Positions 55,128 to 63,203 of a DNA stretch of 64,000 nt are shown piece by piece. This DNA is from CALAED01 sp035765195 (lineage in GTDB: Bacteria; Actinomycetota; Actinomycetes; Streptosporangiales; Streptosporangiaceae). Within the stretch, counting starts at the first letter, position 1, and each line of letters opens with the position of its first letter. The notes beneath the pieces were generated by a model, which did not search any database, was not told the origin of the DNA, and saw only the letters and a list, made by a program, of their open reading frames with translations. The stretch covers positions 248,001-312,000 of the forward strand of contig DASTYC010000006.1 in NCBI GenBank assembly GCA_035765195.1, in the 5' to 3' direction. The translations under genes and the position numbers were made by a program.

Positions 55128-55281
55128 GTGATCCCTCCTCGTGCTTTTCGAGGTATTCCTTGATCGCCTTCCTGATGACCCATGACACGTCGCGCTCTTG
55201 CGAGGCGGCGTATCTGATCAGGCGTTCCTTGAACTCGGCGTCCACCCGTACGGGCGGAAGCGTGGTCCGTTCGCCTGCCAT
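55105..55281 (-). CDS. ribbon-helix-helix (CopG/Arc-like) protein, 58 aa
   Basis: A beta strand (LPPVRVDAEFKERLIRYAA) followed by two helices (DVSWVIRKAIKEYLEKHEE) fits an Arc/CopG-type DNA-binding dimer. AAGGAGG lies eight bases before ATG 55281. It overlaps the integrase start and so is co-translated; it may act as repressor or recombination directionality helper. Confidence 0.8.
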   Translation of the reverse strand: MAGERTTLPPVRVDAEFKERLIRYAASQERDVSWVIRKAIKEYLEKHEEGSLGQNPDR

Positions 55282-55422
55282 GTGAGCGTCCTCCTTCGTG
55301 ATCATTGATGTGATCCGGGAGGTTGTGCGCTCGCGCGATGCGGTTATCAAGAGGCGTGGCCTGGAGCCTTCCCCTGCGAGGCGCGCTCCGGGCTCGTACG
55401 TAGAGCAACGTAGCACAGCGTT

Positions 55423-55602
55423 CTACGCTTTGCCATGGGTCTCTTCGACCGAGACGACGAACTCGGCGAGGTGCTGGTCGGTGATGCGGCGGAGTTTGCC
55501 GATCTTGATGCTGCGGAGTTGGCCGGTGCGGAGGAGGTAGTAGACCTTGTCGCGTCCGATGTTGAGGATCTCTGCTACTTGCTCGACGGTGTATGCCTGC
55601 AA
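55423..55602 (-). CDS. xis: excisionase-like HTH protein, 59 aa
   Basis: The frame reads YTVEQVAEILNIGRDKVYYL, then LRTGQLRSIKIGKLRRI, the HTH_17/excisionase signature. The start is probably TTG at 55602, with AAGGAG ten bases upstream; no in-frame ATG or GTG serves. It should bend DNA at att and direct excision. It lies 141 bp upstream of the RHH gene. Confidence 0.82.
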   Translation of the reverse strand: MQAYTVEQVAEILNIGRDKVYYLLRTGQLRSIKIGKLRRITDQHLAEFVVSVEETHGKA

Positions 55603-55621
55603 TGCGCATCGTCTCCTTTCC

Positions 55622-55636
55622 GCCCGCTACGCGGGC
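55622..55636. terminator. small hairpin upstream of xis
   Basis: GCCCGC-tac-GCGGGC, located between the ftsK-like stop and the xis start. On the minus strand it ends about 10 bases before the xis ribosome-binding site and may attenuate read-through. Confidence 0.4.
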
Positions 55637-55682
55637 TTCGGGTGGTCAGTGGGTGATCATCCTTCATGGTTACCGAGGGTGT

Positions 55683-55755
55683 TTGTCTTCGTCTTTGTCT
55701 ATGTCTCGTGTGCCGCCCTACGTGCAGACGCGCGTGTAGATGTAGACGTAGACAA
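55683..55755. repeat. phased hexamer inverted array, candidate transfer locus
   Basis: GTCT recurs every 6 bp at 55685, 55691, 55697 and 55703. On the other side AGAC/AGAT recurs in the same 6-bp phase at 55726, 55738, 55744 and 55750. The two arms are thus an imperfect inverted repeat of short iterons, 14 bp from the stop of the ftsK-like gene. TraB-type translocases recognise short repeats in a clt site. Confidence 0.55.
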
Positions 55756-55769
55756 GTCACTCAGGGTGG

Positions 55770-57572
55770 TCACTGTCGGGGGTCGGTGGCGGCGCGCCAG
55801 CGTCCTCGGCTGACTTGGATCACGTGGCCCTCGTCGGCGAGGTCGCGGAGTCGTTGGTAGATCCACGGGCGGCTCATGCCGGTCGCCTGCATGAGGTGAG
55901 GCACGGGGATGCCCTCGTCGGGCGCGGCGGCGAGCATCTCCCACAGGACGGCGTAGGGGCCGTTCTCAGGTTCGTCCGGGGCGATATGGAGCGGTTCGAG
56001 GGTTCGGACATGGAGACCCGCGTGGGCCTCCTCGACGGCTGTACGAGACGTCTCGTCGAGTCGGGGCCGGCTGTCCGCGTGCCGTTCGGCGGTTTCGGTC
56101 ACGGCCTCGTCGGTGACGAGGTAGGCGCGTCCTCGGCGGGGTGTGTCGTGTTCTTGGGCGGAGACGAGGAACTTGCCGGGTGCGTTGAGGCTGTGCGCGT
56201 GCCATCCGGCCGTGAGCATCCCTTGACCGAGGATGAGATCTACGTCCTTACGCTCGCGGACGCGGAAGCTGATGCGTACGTCCATCTGCGAGCGGACGGC
56301 GCCCTTGCCCATGGCCTTTTGCGTCGGTCGCTGCGTAGCGGCTATCAGCGTCACGGCGACGGCCCGTCCGCGCCGCGCGATGGAGTCGGTATTTGTGGTG
56401 GCGTCGGGTGCGTCGTCGCTGAGTTCGGCGTATTCGTCGATGACGATCACCAGGGCGGGAAACTGCGGGGTCGGCTCCCAGACTCGGCGGCCTTGTTGGG
56501 TGAGCCAGTCGGCGCGTGCTTCGAGGACGGCGACGGCATCGCGGAGCAGTGCGCGGGCTTGGTCGGGTGTGGTGGCGAGGCGGTCGATGCAGGAGGCCCA
56601 CGGCTGGAGTTCCATCCCGCGTTTGAGGTCGATGGCCCAGATGACCACGTCGGGGCATGCGGTCAGGTTGCCGATGAGGACGTTGATCCCGCCGCTTTTG
56701 CCCGATCCGGCGATGCCGCCGATGAGGACGTGACGGCGCAGGATCAACACGCGGGCGTTGGTGGCGTCTTCGAACGGGCCGAGGTCGATCGGTTCGGCGA
56801 TGCTGTGCATGGAGGGGCCGGGCCAGGTGATCGCGTCGGCGTGCGGGTCGGTGTCGAGGACGCGCAGCTCGAATCGGTTGGCCAGCTCGTCGCGGGTGGG
56901 GTAGACGCGGACCGCGCCGCGATGGGTGCCGAGGGCGGACTCGATGGCGGGTGTCTTGGCGATCACGTCGTCGAGGGTTTGGCCGCGTGCCAGCGCGAAA
57001 CGGGCACGCCATCCCCACACGTCCACGATCGCCGATTGGACCCGCGAACCGGCAAGGCCGATGGCTTGGGCGATCTGCGGCCACGCGGCGAGTTTGCGTT
57101 CGACGCGTACTTTGGCGCGGCGTCGCCGATGCGTCCACCACGGCACCGCCAACACAAGCCCTACGAGAAGAAGAACATGCGGTAGCGGCCGGTGGGTGAT
57201 ACCGAGCGCGGTAGCCGCGGACAGCCATGAACCGGCGGCTATCACCACGGCAGCGGCGTAGTAGCGCTCGGCGGGCAGGGTGAGGCCGACCCGCGCACCG
57301 AAGATCGCGAGGAGCCAGGCCGTCACAACGGCGGTGAAGAGGATGGCCGCCCACCGGTGCGGGTGCGTTGCGTGCAGGATCAGCGCACTGGCGGTCAGGG
57401 CGAGCGTGGCGTAGGCGGGTGCGAGTTCGGAGCGGTAGCGCCACAGGACGCGGCAGATGACGACGATGAGGAGATCGGGAAGCGGGTCGTCGGAGTTGAT
57501 GACGACCATGGGCTGAAGCCCGGCCCGCCGCATGCGGCGCGTGTGCCGGCGCATCCGTTGCGTCCTGGTCAT
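55770..57572 (-). CDS. FtsK/SpoIIIE-type DNA translocase (TraB-like)
   Basis: N-terminal membrane segments (residues 50-145) precede a RecA-like motor: Walker A GGIAGSGKS (285-293), Walker B LVIVIDE (D379, E380), and ATQRPTQKAMG. A C-terminal winged helix (VPHLMQATGMSRPWIYQRL) replaces the FtsK gamma domain and may read DNA repeats. It would pump double-stranded DNA during conjugation. ATG 57572 overlaps the upstream stop (ATGA). Confidence 0.9.
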   Translation of the reverse strand: MTRTQRMRRHTRRMRRAGLQPMVVINSDDPLPDLLIVVICRVLWRYRSELAPAYATLALTASALILHATHPHRWAAILFTAVVTAWLLAIFGARVGLTLPAERYYAAAVVIAAGSWLSAATALGITHRPLPHVLLLVGLVLAVPWWTHRRRRAKVRVERKLAAWPQIAQAIGLAGSRVQSAIVDVWGWRARFALARGQTLDDVIAKTPAIESALGTHRGAVRVYPTRDELANRFELRVLDTDPHADAITWPGPSMHSIAEPIDLGPFEDATNARVLILRRHVLIGGIAGSGKSGGINVLIGNLTACPDVVIWAIDLKRGMELQPWASCIDRLATTPDQARALLRDAVAVLEARADWLTQQGRRVWEPTPQFPALVIVIDEYAELSDDAPDATTNTDSIARRGRAVAVTLIAATQRPTQKAMGKGAVRSQMDVRISFRVRERKDVDLILGQGMLTAGWHAHSLNAPGKFLVSAQEHDTPRRGRAYLVTDEAVTETAERHADSRPRLDETSRTAVEEAHAGLHVRTLEPLHIAPDEPENGPYAVLWEMLAAAPDEGIPVPHLMQATGMSRPWIYQRLRDLADEGHVIQVSRGRWRAATDPRQ

Positions 57573-57910
57573 GGGCGACCCCCGGGCGCGGGGCCTTGGC
57601 CGGAGGCGGTGAGTTCGTCGCGGAGGTAGTACAGCGGATCGGGTTCGCCGTCGCGGTCGGCGGCGAGGGTGGCGCGTGCGGCGGCGAGGAGGTCGGCGTA
57701 GGCGCGGCGCTCGGCAAGGTGCAGTGCGGCGAGGCGGAGGATCTCGGCGGTCAAGGCCGGTGTGTCGGCGAGCGCGGCGTCGAGGAGGCGCCATATGCCG
57801 GACAGGGGCGGGATCGCGGTGGACAGTTCGGCGAGGACGTCGCGGGCGGTGTGGTTGCGGGCGGCTGCCTCCTGAAGATCGACGTGGACGACGTGGGGTG
57901 TGTTGGTCAC
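57569..57910 (-). CDS. hypothetical element protein, 113 aa
   Basis: A helical, Ala/Leu-rich acidic protein (VLAELSTAIPPLSGIWRLLD, LRLAALHLAERRAYADLLA) with no known domain. GTG at 57910 follows GGAGG by nine bases. Overlap with the translocase gene suggests a role in transfer. Confidence 0.65.
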   Translation of the reverse strand: MTNTPHVVHVDLQEAAARNHTARDVLAELSTAIPPLSGIWRLLDAALADTPALTAEILRLAALHLAERRAYADLLAAARATLAADRDGEPDPLYYLRDELTASGQGPAPGGRP

Positions 57911-57936
57911 TTAGGCATCCCTCCTTCGGTCGGGGT

Positions 57937-58122
57937 CTAGCCGTGCGTCCAGTGGACGAGTGCGGCGACGAGGCGGCGGATCTCCGGAGCGGCGCCGGTG
58001 GCGGCGAGGAAGAACCCGAACAGCAGGCAGATCACGGCGTGCCAGACACGCAGACCCATGTAGCGCCAGGCCACGAACGCGGCGGCGCCGAGGACAACGA
58101 CGAGCGGAATCGAGACGGTCAT
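57937..58122 (-). CDS. small membrane protein, 61 aa
   Basis: Two hydrophobic segments (IPLVVVLGAAAFVAWRYMG and VWHAVICLLFGFFLAATG) and a short tail. GAGGAGGTG precedes ATG 58122. It may be a Spd-like plasmid-spread protein in the transfer operon; this is inferred from position. Confidence 0.65.
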   Translation of the reverse strand: MTVSIPLVVVLGAAAFVAWRYMGLRVWHAVICLLFGFFLAATGAAPEIRRLVAALVHWTHG

Positions 58123-58171
58123 CGGGGTGCACCTCCTCACGTGCCGCGACCCGCGCGGAGTCGCGTGCGGG

Positions 58172-58306
58172 TCACAGGTCGGGGTAGCGGGACTTGCGGC
58201 GGAGCCAGCGGGCACGGGCGCGGCATTTGCGGCAGAGGATGTCTGCTGGCGACTGGCGGGCACCGCACGGGCAGGACGGACCGAGGATCCTTCGCGGTAG
58301 GCGCAT
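58172..58306 (-). CDS. 44-residue zinc-ribbon-like protein
   Basis: The frame has Cys-Pro-Cys-Gly (residues 12-15) and Cys-Arg-Lys-Cys (25-28), a CxC...CxxC metal site, then an Arg-rich tail (RARARWLRRKSRYPDL). GGAGG lies six bases before ATG 58306. Its position in the transfer operon suggests a DNA- or RNA-binding accessory protein. Confidence 0.7.
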   Translation of the reverse strand: MRLPRRILGPSCPCGARQSPADILCRKCRARARWLRRKSRYPDL

Positions 58307-58309
58307 CGG

Positions 58310-58540
58310 CTACCTCCGTACCTGGTCGCGGTCGGCGTCGACGGGGTCGGCGGCGTCGGCGGCTTGGACGTGCAGCAGCCGCAGCCGGCGGGAGGCGGCT
58401 CCGATGCGCGTGGTCGGCTGCGCGGCTATACGCGGCGATCGGTGTTGTTCGGCGTGGATGCCGATGACGACCATGGCGAGGACGCCGATGACGAGTCCGG
58501 CCATGAACACGGCGGCGGTCGCGGTCAAGATGAGGATCAT
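58310..58540 (-). CDS. small membrane protein, 76 aa
   Basis: One N-terminal hydrophobic segment (ATAAVFMAGLVIGVLAMVVI) and a basic tail. It is the first gene of the leftward operon; ATG 58540 with GAGAGG upstream. Family unknown. Confidence 0.6.
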   Translation of the reverse strand: MILILTATAAVFMAGLVIGVLAMVVIGIHAEQHRSPRIAAQPTTRIGAASRRLRLLHVQAADAADPVDADRDQVRR

Positions 58541-58658
58541 GAGGACCTCTCCTCTCGTCTGGCCCGCGCCGTTTGTCCGGATGAGGGCGGCTCGGGCGGG
58601 TGGTGGCTTACGAGAAAGAGGGTCCGGCCGAAGGCGGGGACGCGGTCACTGCCAGGTT

Positions 58659-58677
58659 GGACGTGTACGGGACGTCC
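58659..58677. promoter_or_regulatory. GGACGT-N7-ACGTCC operator-like palindrome
   Basis: GGACGTGTACGGGACGTCC lies in the divergent promoter region between the leftward transfer operon and the first HTH/PLD-like gene, 48 bp before its ATG. The same GGGACGTC core recurs at 60097 and 63147. Confidence 0.55.
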
Positions 58678-58725
58678 TCATAGGGTTGGAGCCGTCCTCA
58701 GAGGTCCCTCGATCCGGCGGGGTAG

Positions 58726-59472
58726 ATGCCAAACGAACGGTTGCGTGCCGCTCTCCTCGAACGGGCACTGACTCCTGCGCGTCTCGCCGAGGTGATCGGC
58801 GTCGATGCCAAGACGGTCGAACGCTGGATCACCAAGGACCGCGTTCCCTACCGGCGCTTTCGTTACGCCGTGGCGAGCCATCTGGGCCTGGATGAGACCT
58901 ATCTATGGCCGGGTGCGCTCAAGGACGAACAAGTCACAGCAGCCTCGGTCAGCGAAATCGTCACCATCTACCCGCACCGCTACGCCGTCCCCAGGGACCT
59001 CATAGGACGTCTGTTCTCCGAAGCTCAGGAAGAGATCGGCGTCCTGGTCTACAGCGGGTTGTTCCTCGCCGAGGACTACGGCATCCACCAGACCCTTACC
59101 GGCCGGGCCAAGGCCGGCGTCCGCGTGCGGTTCCTCCTCGGCGACCCGGACTCACCACAGGTCGCCGAACGAGGAGCCGACGAGGGCATCGACGACGCCA
59201 TGGCCGCGAAGATCCGCAACGTGATAGTCAACTACAAGCGACTGCGGGCCGTCGAGAACGTCGAGTTCCGGCTCCACAGCACGGTGTTGTACAACTCGAT
59301 CTTCCGGATCGACGACCAGCTCCTCATCAACACCCACGTCTACGGCGTCCCGGCCTCACAGGCCCCGTTCTGGCATCTGCGTAAGATTGCCGGCGGCGAG
59401 ATCGTCAATACCTACCTCGACAGCTTCGAACGCGTGTGGGAAGTGGCCAAGCCTCTCCCGCCGGAGGCATGA
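58726..59472 (+). CDS. HTH regulator with degenerate PLD-like domain (DUF5919-type), copy 1
   Basis: A Cro/C1-type HTH occupies residues 5-60 (LAEVIGVDAKTVERWITKD). The rest (about 170 aa) reads as a PLD-like fold: VLVYSGLFLAEDYG, VRFLLGDPDSP and FRLHSTVLYNSIFRIDDQLL. The HKD motif HxKx4D is HxTx4S here, so hydrolase activity is unlikely and ligand sensing is more probable. It is followed 6 bp later by a Nudix gene. A close paralogue is at 63204. Confidence 0.82.
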   Translation: MPNERLRAALLERALTPARLAEVIGVDAKTVERWITKDRVPYRRFRYAVASHLGLDETYLWPGALKDEQVTAASVSEIVTIYPHRYAVPRDLIGRLFSEAQEEIGVLVYSGLFLAEDYGIHQTLTGRAKAGVRVRFLLGDPDSPQVAERGADEGIDDAMAAKIRNVIVNYKRLRAVENVEFRLHSTVLYNSIFRIDDQLLINTHVYGVPASQAPFWHLRKIAGGEIVNTYLDSFERVWEVAKPLPPEA

Positions 59473-59478
59473 GCGCCT

Positions 59479-59955
59479 GTGGCCCGCCGCATCGACTACT
59501 ACGACGACCCCGACGCACCCCCGGCCAACAGCCTCGTCCCCTCCGTCAACGTCATCGTCACCAACGACGCCGGCGACATCCTGATGATCCGCCGCAGCGA
59601 CAACGACAACTGGGCCGTCCCTGGCGGGGCCATCGACCTCGGCGAATCCGTCGCCCAAGCCGCGATCCGAGAGACCAAGGAAGAGACCGGTGTCGACTGC
59701 GAAATCACCGGCCTGGTCGGCATCTACTCCGACCCGAAACACGTGATCCACTACACGAGCAACGACGAGGTACGCCAAGAATTCTCCATCGTCCTTACCG
59801 CCCGTGCGATTGGCGGACGTCCGCGAACGAGCGACGAATCCCGCGAGGTCCACTGGGTCAAGGTTAGCGCCGTTGAAAATCTCAGGATGGACCGTTCGAT
59901 GCGACAGCGGATCACTGACTATTTGAACGGCGGCTCAGCCCCGATCGTCGCGTAG
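59479..59955 (+). CDS. Nudix hydrolase of the element
   Basis: The Nudix box is complete: GGAIDLGESVAQAAIRETKEETGVD. The 158-aa protein is small and soluble. GTG 59479 begins 6 bp after the HTH/PLD stop, so both are co-translated. In pSAM2 the Nudix protein Pif gives transfer immunity; a similar role is possible here by analogy. Confidence 0.88.
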   Translation: MARRIDYYDDPDAPPANSLVPSVNVIVTNDAGDILMIRRSDNDNWAVPGGAIDLGESVAQAAIRETKEETGVDCEITGLVGIYSDPKHVIHYTSNDEVRQEFSIVLTARAIGGRPRTSDESREVHWVKVSAVENLRMDRSMRQRITDYLNGGSAPIVA

Positions 59956-60096
59956 ACAAATCGCCATCGTTCATCGACAATTCCCAAGTCCATGAACCAC
60001 CCCTAAGGCGGACCAAGTACCCGTACGTGTTGTCGCTAATCCAGCACCGTTCCGGTAGCGGGACCTCCCGTCCACGTTCCCGGCCACCAAGGCCGG

Positions 60097-60116
60097 AGAC
60101 GTCTCGGGGACGTCCC
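60097..60116. promoter_or_regulatory. doubled GACGTC palindrome
   Basis: AGACGTCT and GGGACGTCCC, both perfect palindromes with an 11-bp period, lie about 110 bp before the RsbW-type gene. The core is shared with 58659 and 63147. Confidence 0.55.
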
Positions 60117-60224
60117 TGCAAGGTTGTAGCGAAGTCCCCCAGCTCACGGGAAGTCTCGATCCACGTCGTCCCCTATGACAGCAAGGGGACAGGGAGGATC
60201 TCCGAGGCTGGCGGGTGTACCACG

Positions 60225-60659
60225 ATGCTTACAGATACGCGTTATCTGCTTGATGCGAGCAATTACGCGGCTACCACGCATCAGGTCTCATTGGCCAGAC
60301 GTTGGGTACGGAAGAAGGCCACCGGCTTCGTTGACGATGAGAGTCTCTACGATCTTTGTTGCTGCGCTGGGGAACTTGTCGATAACGCGCGCAAGCATGG
60401 CCGCAGTGACGGAGCGATCTCGGTTGCACTGTATTTGATCGATAGCGCGATCAGGCTAGAGGTCACGAACGATGATATTGGGGATACCGTTCCGCGTGTC
60501 ACCAACAACACACTGACCGTGGACGGCCACGGATTGCAGATCGTTTCGGAGCTGGCCGCACGCTGGGGCAATGAGCTTTCCCCTGAGCATCGCACCCAGG
60601 TCGTGTGGTGCGAATTCCCGAGAAAAGCACACACCCATGAAGACACCACTCACGTATGA
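60225..60659 (+). CDS. RsbW-type ATP-binding protein
   Basis: A 144-aa HATPase_c_2 domain: N-box GELVDNARKHG, G1-like VTNDDIGD and G2 GHGLQIVSELA. It lacks a HisKA domain. Such proteins act as anti-sigma factors or regulator-linked kinases. The ATG at 60225 has a weak ribosome-binding site. The downstream gene overlaps by 23 bp. Confidence 0.8.
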   Translation: MLTDTRYLLDASNYAATTHQVSLARRWVRKKATGFVDDESLYDLCCCAGELVDNARKHGRSDGAISVALYLIDSAIRLEVTNDDIGDTVPRVTNNTLTVDGHGLQIVSELAARWGNELSPEHRTQVVWCEFPRKAHTHEDTTHV

Positions 60660-61023
60660 CAACACCATAGCCCTCGACGTCTGGCCGTCGCTGTATCTAT
60701 CCAGCCGGTACCTCCAAGAACTGGAAATCGCCCTACGCTCAGTGGGAATCCGCACCCGGTACGAACGCCCAGGGTTAGACGGCATCGTGATACCACGACT
60801 ATACGTGGAGCATCCTGAACACGGAGAGCTGAGCCAGGCTCTTTGCGCCACCCCTTTGCGGACCAATAGCCGAGGCCTCGAGTGGTGGTTCGAATGGCGA
60901 TCCTTTACCCCGTGCGACTGTTCGGAATGCATCCGAACCGAACTGGAACGCATCTGCCGTATCGGAGACATGTCCACGGCCGCACAGCTCATTGCCCAAC
61001 AATTGTATGAGGAATCCGCCTGA
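60637..61023 (+). CDS. hypothetical protein, 128 aa
   Basis: No family recognised. It starts MKTPLTYDNTIALDVWPSLY and contains a Cys-x-Cys-x2-Cys-like cluster (CDCSEC) that could bind metal. It overlaps the RsbW-type gene. Lower GC than the chromosome supports recent acquisition. Confidence 0.6.
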   Translation: MKTPLTYDNTIALDVWPSLYLSSRYLQELEIALRSVGIRTRYERPGLDGIVIPRLYVEHPEHGELSQALCATPLRTNSRGLEWWFEWRSFTPCDCSECIRTELERICRIGDMSTAAQLIAQQLYEESA

Positions 61024-61102
61024 GCGCGTCGCCGTCCGTGATGTACGGGTCTATCTATAACCAGAAAGCCAGCGTAGTCGATGATGAAAGGAATGAGGAC
61101 CA

Positions 61103-61900
61103 ATGGTGGTTCGATCTGATCACGGAGGTCGTGAGCGACTCCAGGCCACGGCTGCAGAGCTGCAGGAAATGGCCGGCTTGATCCAGAGGTATCCGGCCGA
61201 GGCGCAGCTCATCATGGAAGCCTACGAAGACGGGTTGACGCTCGGGCCCATGCAGGTGATGGATTCAGATGAAATCCCGACTAAAGCCACCGCCGACCCA
61301 CAGGACAGAAAGGCTGGTGTGGTGGTGACCATGGATACGCGGGGAGTTGTCGGTCGACTGATCCAGCAGCGCACTCACAAGATCCAGCAAGGTGATCACT
61401 CCGATTTCGTCGAGGTGACCGACGAGGAGAAAGCGGCCGGCCGGCTCAACACCGAGGCCGACCATTGGGGGACCCTCCCCGCGGTCCAGGTCGCCGAGTT
61501 GCTCGGCGTGGTACATCCGGACCATGCTTCGGCCACACCCGATGATCTGTGGATCGAGGTCGACGGCACGCTGGCACGGATTATCTATGAACAGGCGAAG
61601 TTCTCTGAGGTGTTCCTGCACGGGGCTCTACCCGAACCACGGATGCCGTCCGAGGGAACCGATGCGGCCACGCTGCGGGCGCTGCTGGCCGCTGTCGTCG
61701 ACGAGGTCGGCGCGCTCGGCCTGATCGGTATGGCGTACCGGTGTGGCGTCTGGGCGTGCGGCAACGACCAGTTCCGCCGCGCGGACCTACAGGGCCAAGC
61801 GATGGCCTACAAAATGGCAGCCATCCGAATCGCCGACGCGCTCAACAAGACCAACAGGTCGATAGAGGTCGAGAAGCACGACCTTGAGAAAGAATTCTAG
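61103..61900 (+). CDS. hypothetical protein, 265 aa
   Basis: No family recognised. The N-terminal third is charged and helical (LQEMAGLIQRYPAEAQLIME); the middle is mixed, and the C-terminal part (LRALLAAVVDEVGALGLIGM) is a helix bundle. AATGAGGAC precedes ATG 61103. Confidence 0.6.
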   Translation: MVVRSDHGGRERLQATAAELQEMAGLIQRYPAEAQLIMEAYEDGLTLGPMQVMDSDEIPTKATADPQDRKAGVVVTMDTRGVVGRLIQQRTHKIQQGDHSDFVEVTDEEKAAGRLNTEADHWGTLPAVQVAELLGVVHPDHASATPDDLWIEVDGTLARIIYEQAKFSEVFLHGALPEPRMPSEGTDAATLRALLAAVVDEVGALGLIGMAYRCGVWACGNDQFRRADLQGQAMAYKMAAIRIADALNKTNRSIEVEKHDLEKEF

Positions 61901-61908
61901 GGCCTCAC

Positions 61909-62139
61909 ATGTTGCCCAGCCCCCACGAGATAGCACGGCAGATCCAACACCACCATAGGCCGGGATGGCTAGTATGGTTCGGCCCTTATACCAAACAGTA
62001 CTGGGCGCTGGCCCGCTGGGTGCGCGCCTCACATATGCTCAGTGCCTCCACGCCCGACGAACTCGTCACCGCGATTACGGCCTTTGAAACACACCATCCG
62101 AAACCCGTACAGCAGTCCACTCATGTTGTGGCAAATTGA
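61909..62139 (+). CDS. hypothetical protein, 76 aa
   Basis: No family recognised. A His/Trp-rich segment (QHHHRPGWLVWFGPYTKQYW) is unusual. It begins 8 bp after the previous stop and overlaps the next gene by 17 bp, so the three are an operon. Confidence 0.55.
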   Translation: MLPSPHEIARQIQHHHRPGWLVWFGPYTKQYWALARWVRASHMLSASTPDELVTAITAFETHHPKPVQQSTHVVAN

Positions 62140-62386
62140 AGAATCCGACGATTGCGGCATGCACTGGCGGCACGCCGAGGAAACCTGCTTCTACTTCCAC
62201 CCCCGTATCGCCATGCTCGAAGCCATAGAAATCATCAAAGACGAATGGCGCCCACCGGAACCCTCACTGCGCCAACTCACCTACGCCCTAGCGTGCGAGT
62301 CCGTTGCGTACTACTGGGAGAAGGGCATCCGGATTGTGGAATCCAAAGCGCCTCCTCACGGGCGCACAATATCGACTCGCCCATAG
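62123..62386 (+). CDS. hypothetical protein, 87 aa
   Basis: No family recognised. The acidic/aromatic N-terminus (MLWQIEESDDCGMHWRHAEE) is followed by a helical segment. ATG 62123 lies inside the preceding gene. The frame is clean to TAG at 62386. Confidence 0.5.
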   Translation: MLWQIEESDDCGMHWRHAEETCFYFHPRIAMLEAIEIIKDEWRPPEPSLRQLTYALACESVAYYWEKGIRIVESKAPPHGRTISTRP

Positions 62387-62538
62387 CGGGCTTGGGAGTT
62401 CTCAGACGCAGCGAAAGGTCCACGCACGAGGAGCACATGAGAGTGGGACCCCTGGAAACGTTCCATACCCCCGAGACGTCCGTAGCTGGCCCCGTCACGT
62501 CCGTGAACGTCCCACCGACCGGCCATAGCGTCGTACAC

Positions 62539-63138
62539 ATGAACACGACGTCCGCATGGGCAAGGGAGATCGCCCGTGAACTGCTCGAACAGCCGCTCCC
62601 ACGCCGCTGGGCACACACCCAAGGTGTCGCCCGGAAGGCTCGCGCCCTTGCCCCCATCCTCGGCGACAACGCCGACCTCCTCGAAGCCGCGGCCTGGCTG
62701 CACGACATCGGCTACAGCCCCGAGATCGCCGCCACCGGCTTTCACCCTCTTGACGGAGCCCGCTACCTCCGCGACATCGCCCACGCCGACGACATCATCT
62801 GCCGCCTCGTCGCCGGGCACTCCTGCGCAATCATCGAAGCCGGAGAACGCGGCCTCGCCGATACGCTCTCCCGCGAGTTCCCACCCGCCGACGAGGCACT
62901 CAGCGACGCACTGACCTACTGCGACATGACCACCACACCCGACGGCGAACCCGTCACCGTCGGACGCCGGCTCTCCGAGATCAGCGAACGCTACGGCCCC
63001 GGACACCTGGTGACCCGCTTCATCCACCTCGCCGAGCCCTACCTCGTCGACGCCGTGCGCAGCATCCAGCGCAAGACCGGCCTCTGCCTGACGATCGCCC
63101 ACGCTATGAACCAGGCTCTGAACAGCTCTCATCCCTAA
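62539..63138 (+). CDS. HD-domain phosphohydrolase-like protein
   Basis: HD superfamily motifs: RWAHTQGVARKARALA (first His), AAWLHDIGYSPE (HD pair), VAGHSCAII, and CDMTTTPDGEPV (late Asp). The 199-aa size fits small HD nucleotidases or phosphohydrolases. ATG 62539 matches homologues; an in-frame ATG 62437 with a GAGGAG site would add 34 residues and cover a GACGTC site at 62475. Confidence 0.85.
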   Translation: MNTTSAWAREIARELLEQPLPRRWAHTQGVARKARALAPILGDNADLLEAAAWLHDIGYSPEIAATGFHPLDGARYLRDIAHADDIICRLVAGHSCAIIEAGERGLADTLSREFPPADEALSDALTYCDMTTTPDGEPVTVGRRLSEISERYGPGHLVTRFIHLAEPYLVDAVRSIQRKTGLCLTIAHAMNQALNSSHP

Positions 63139-63146
63139 CCCCCACC

Positions 63147-63166
63147 AGGGACGTCTAGGGACGTCT
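63147..63166. promoter_or_regulatory. tandem AGGGACGTCT operator-like repeat
   Basis: Two perfect head-to-tail copies of the 10-bp unit AGGGACGTCT lie 38 bp before the second HTH/PLD-like gene and 8 bp after the HD gene stop. Each copy has the GACGTC palindrome. Confidence 0.6.
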
Positions 63167-63203
63167 TCTGTTATCGTGGCTCGCAGAACGCATCTGCGCA
63201 GGG

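Noticed and set aside
59912..60121. 69-aa minus-strand frame
   Set aside because: Covers the Nudix 3' end and the GACGTC operator region; no start signal.
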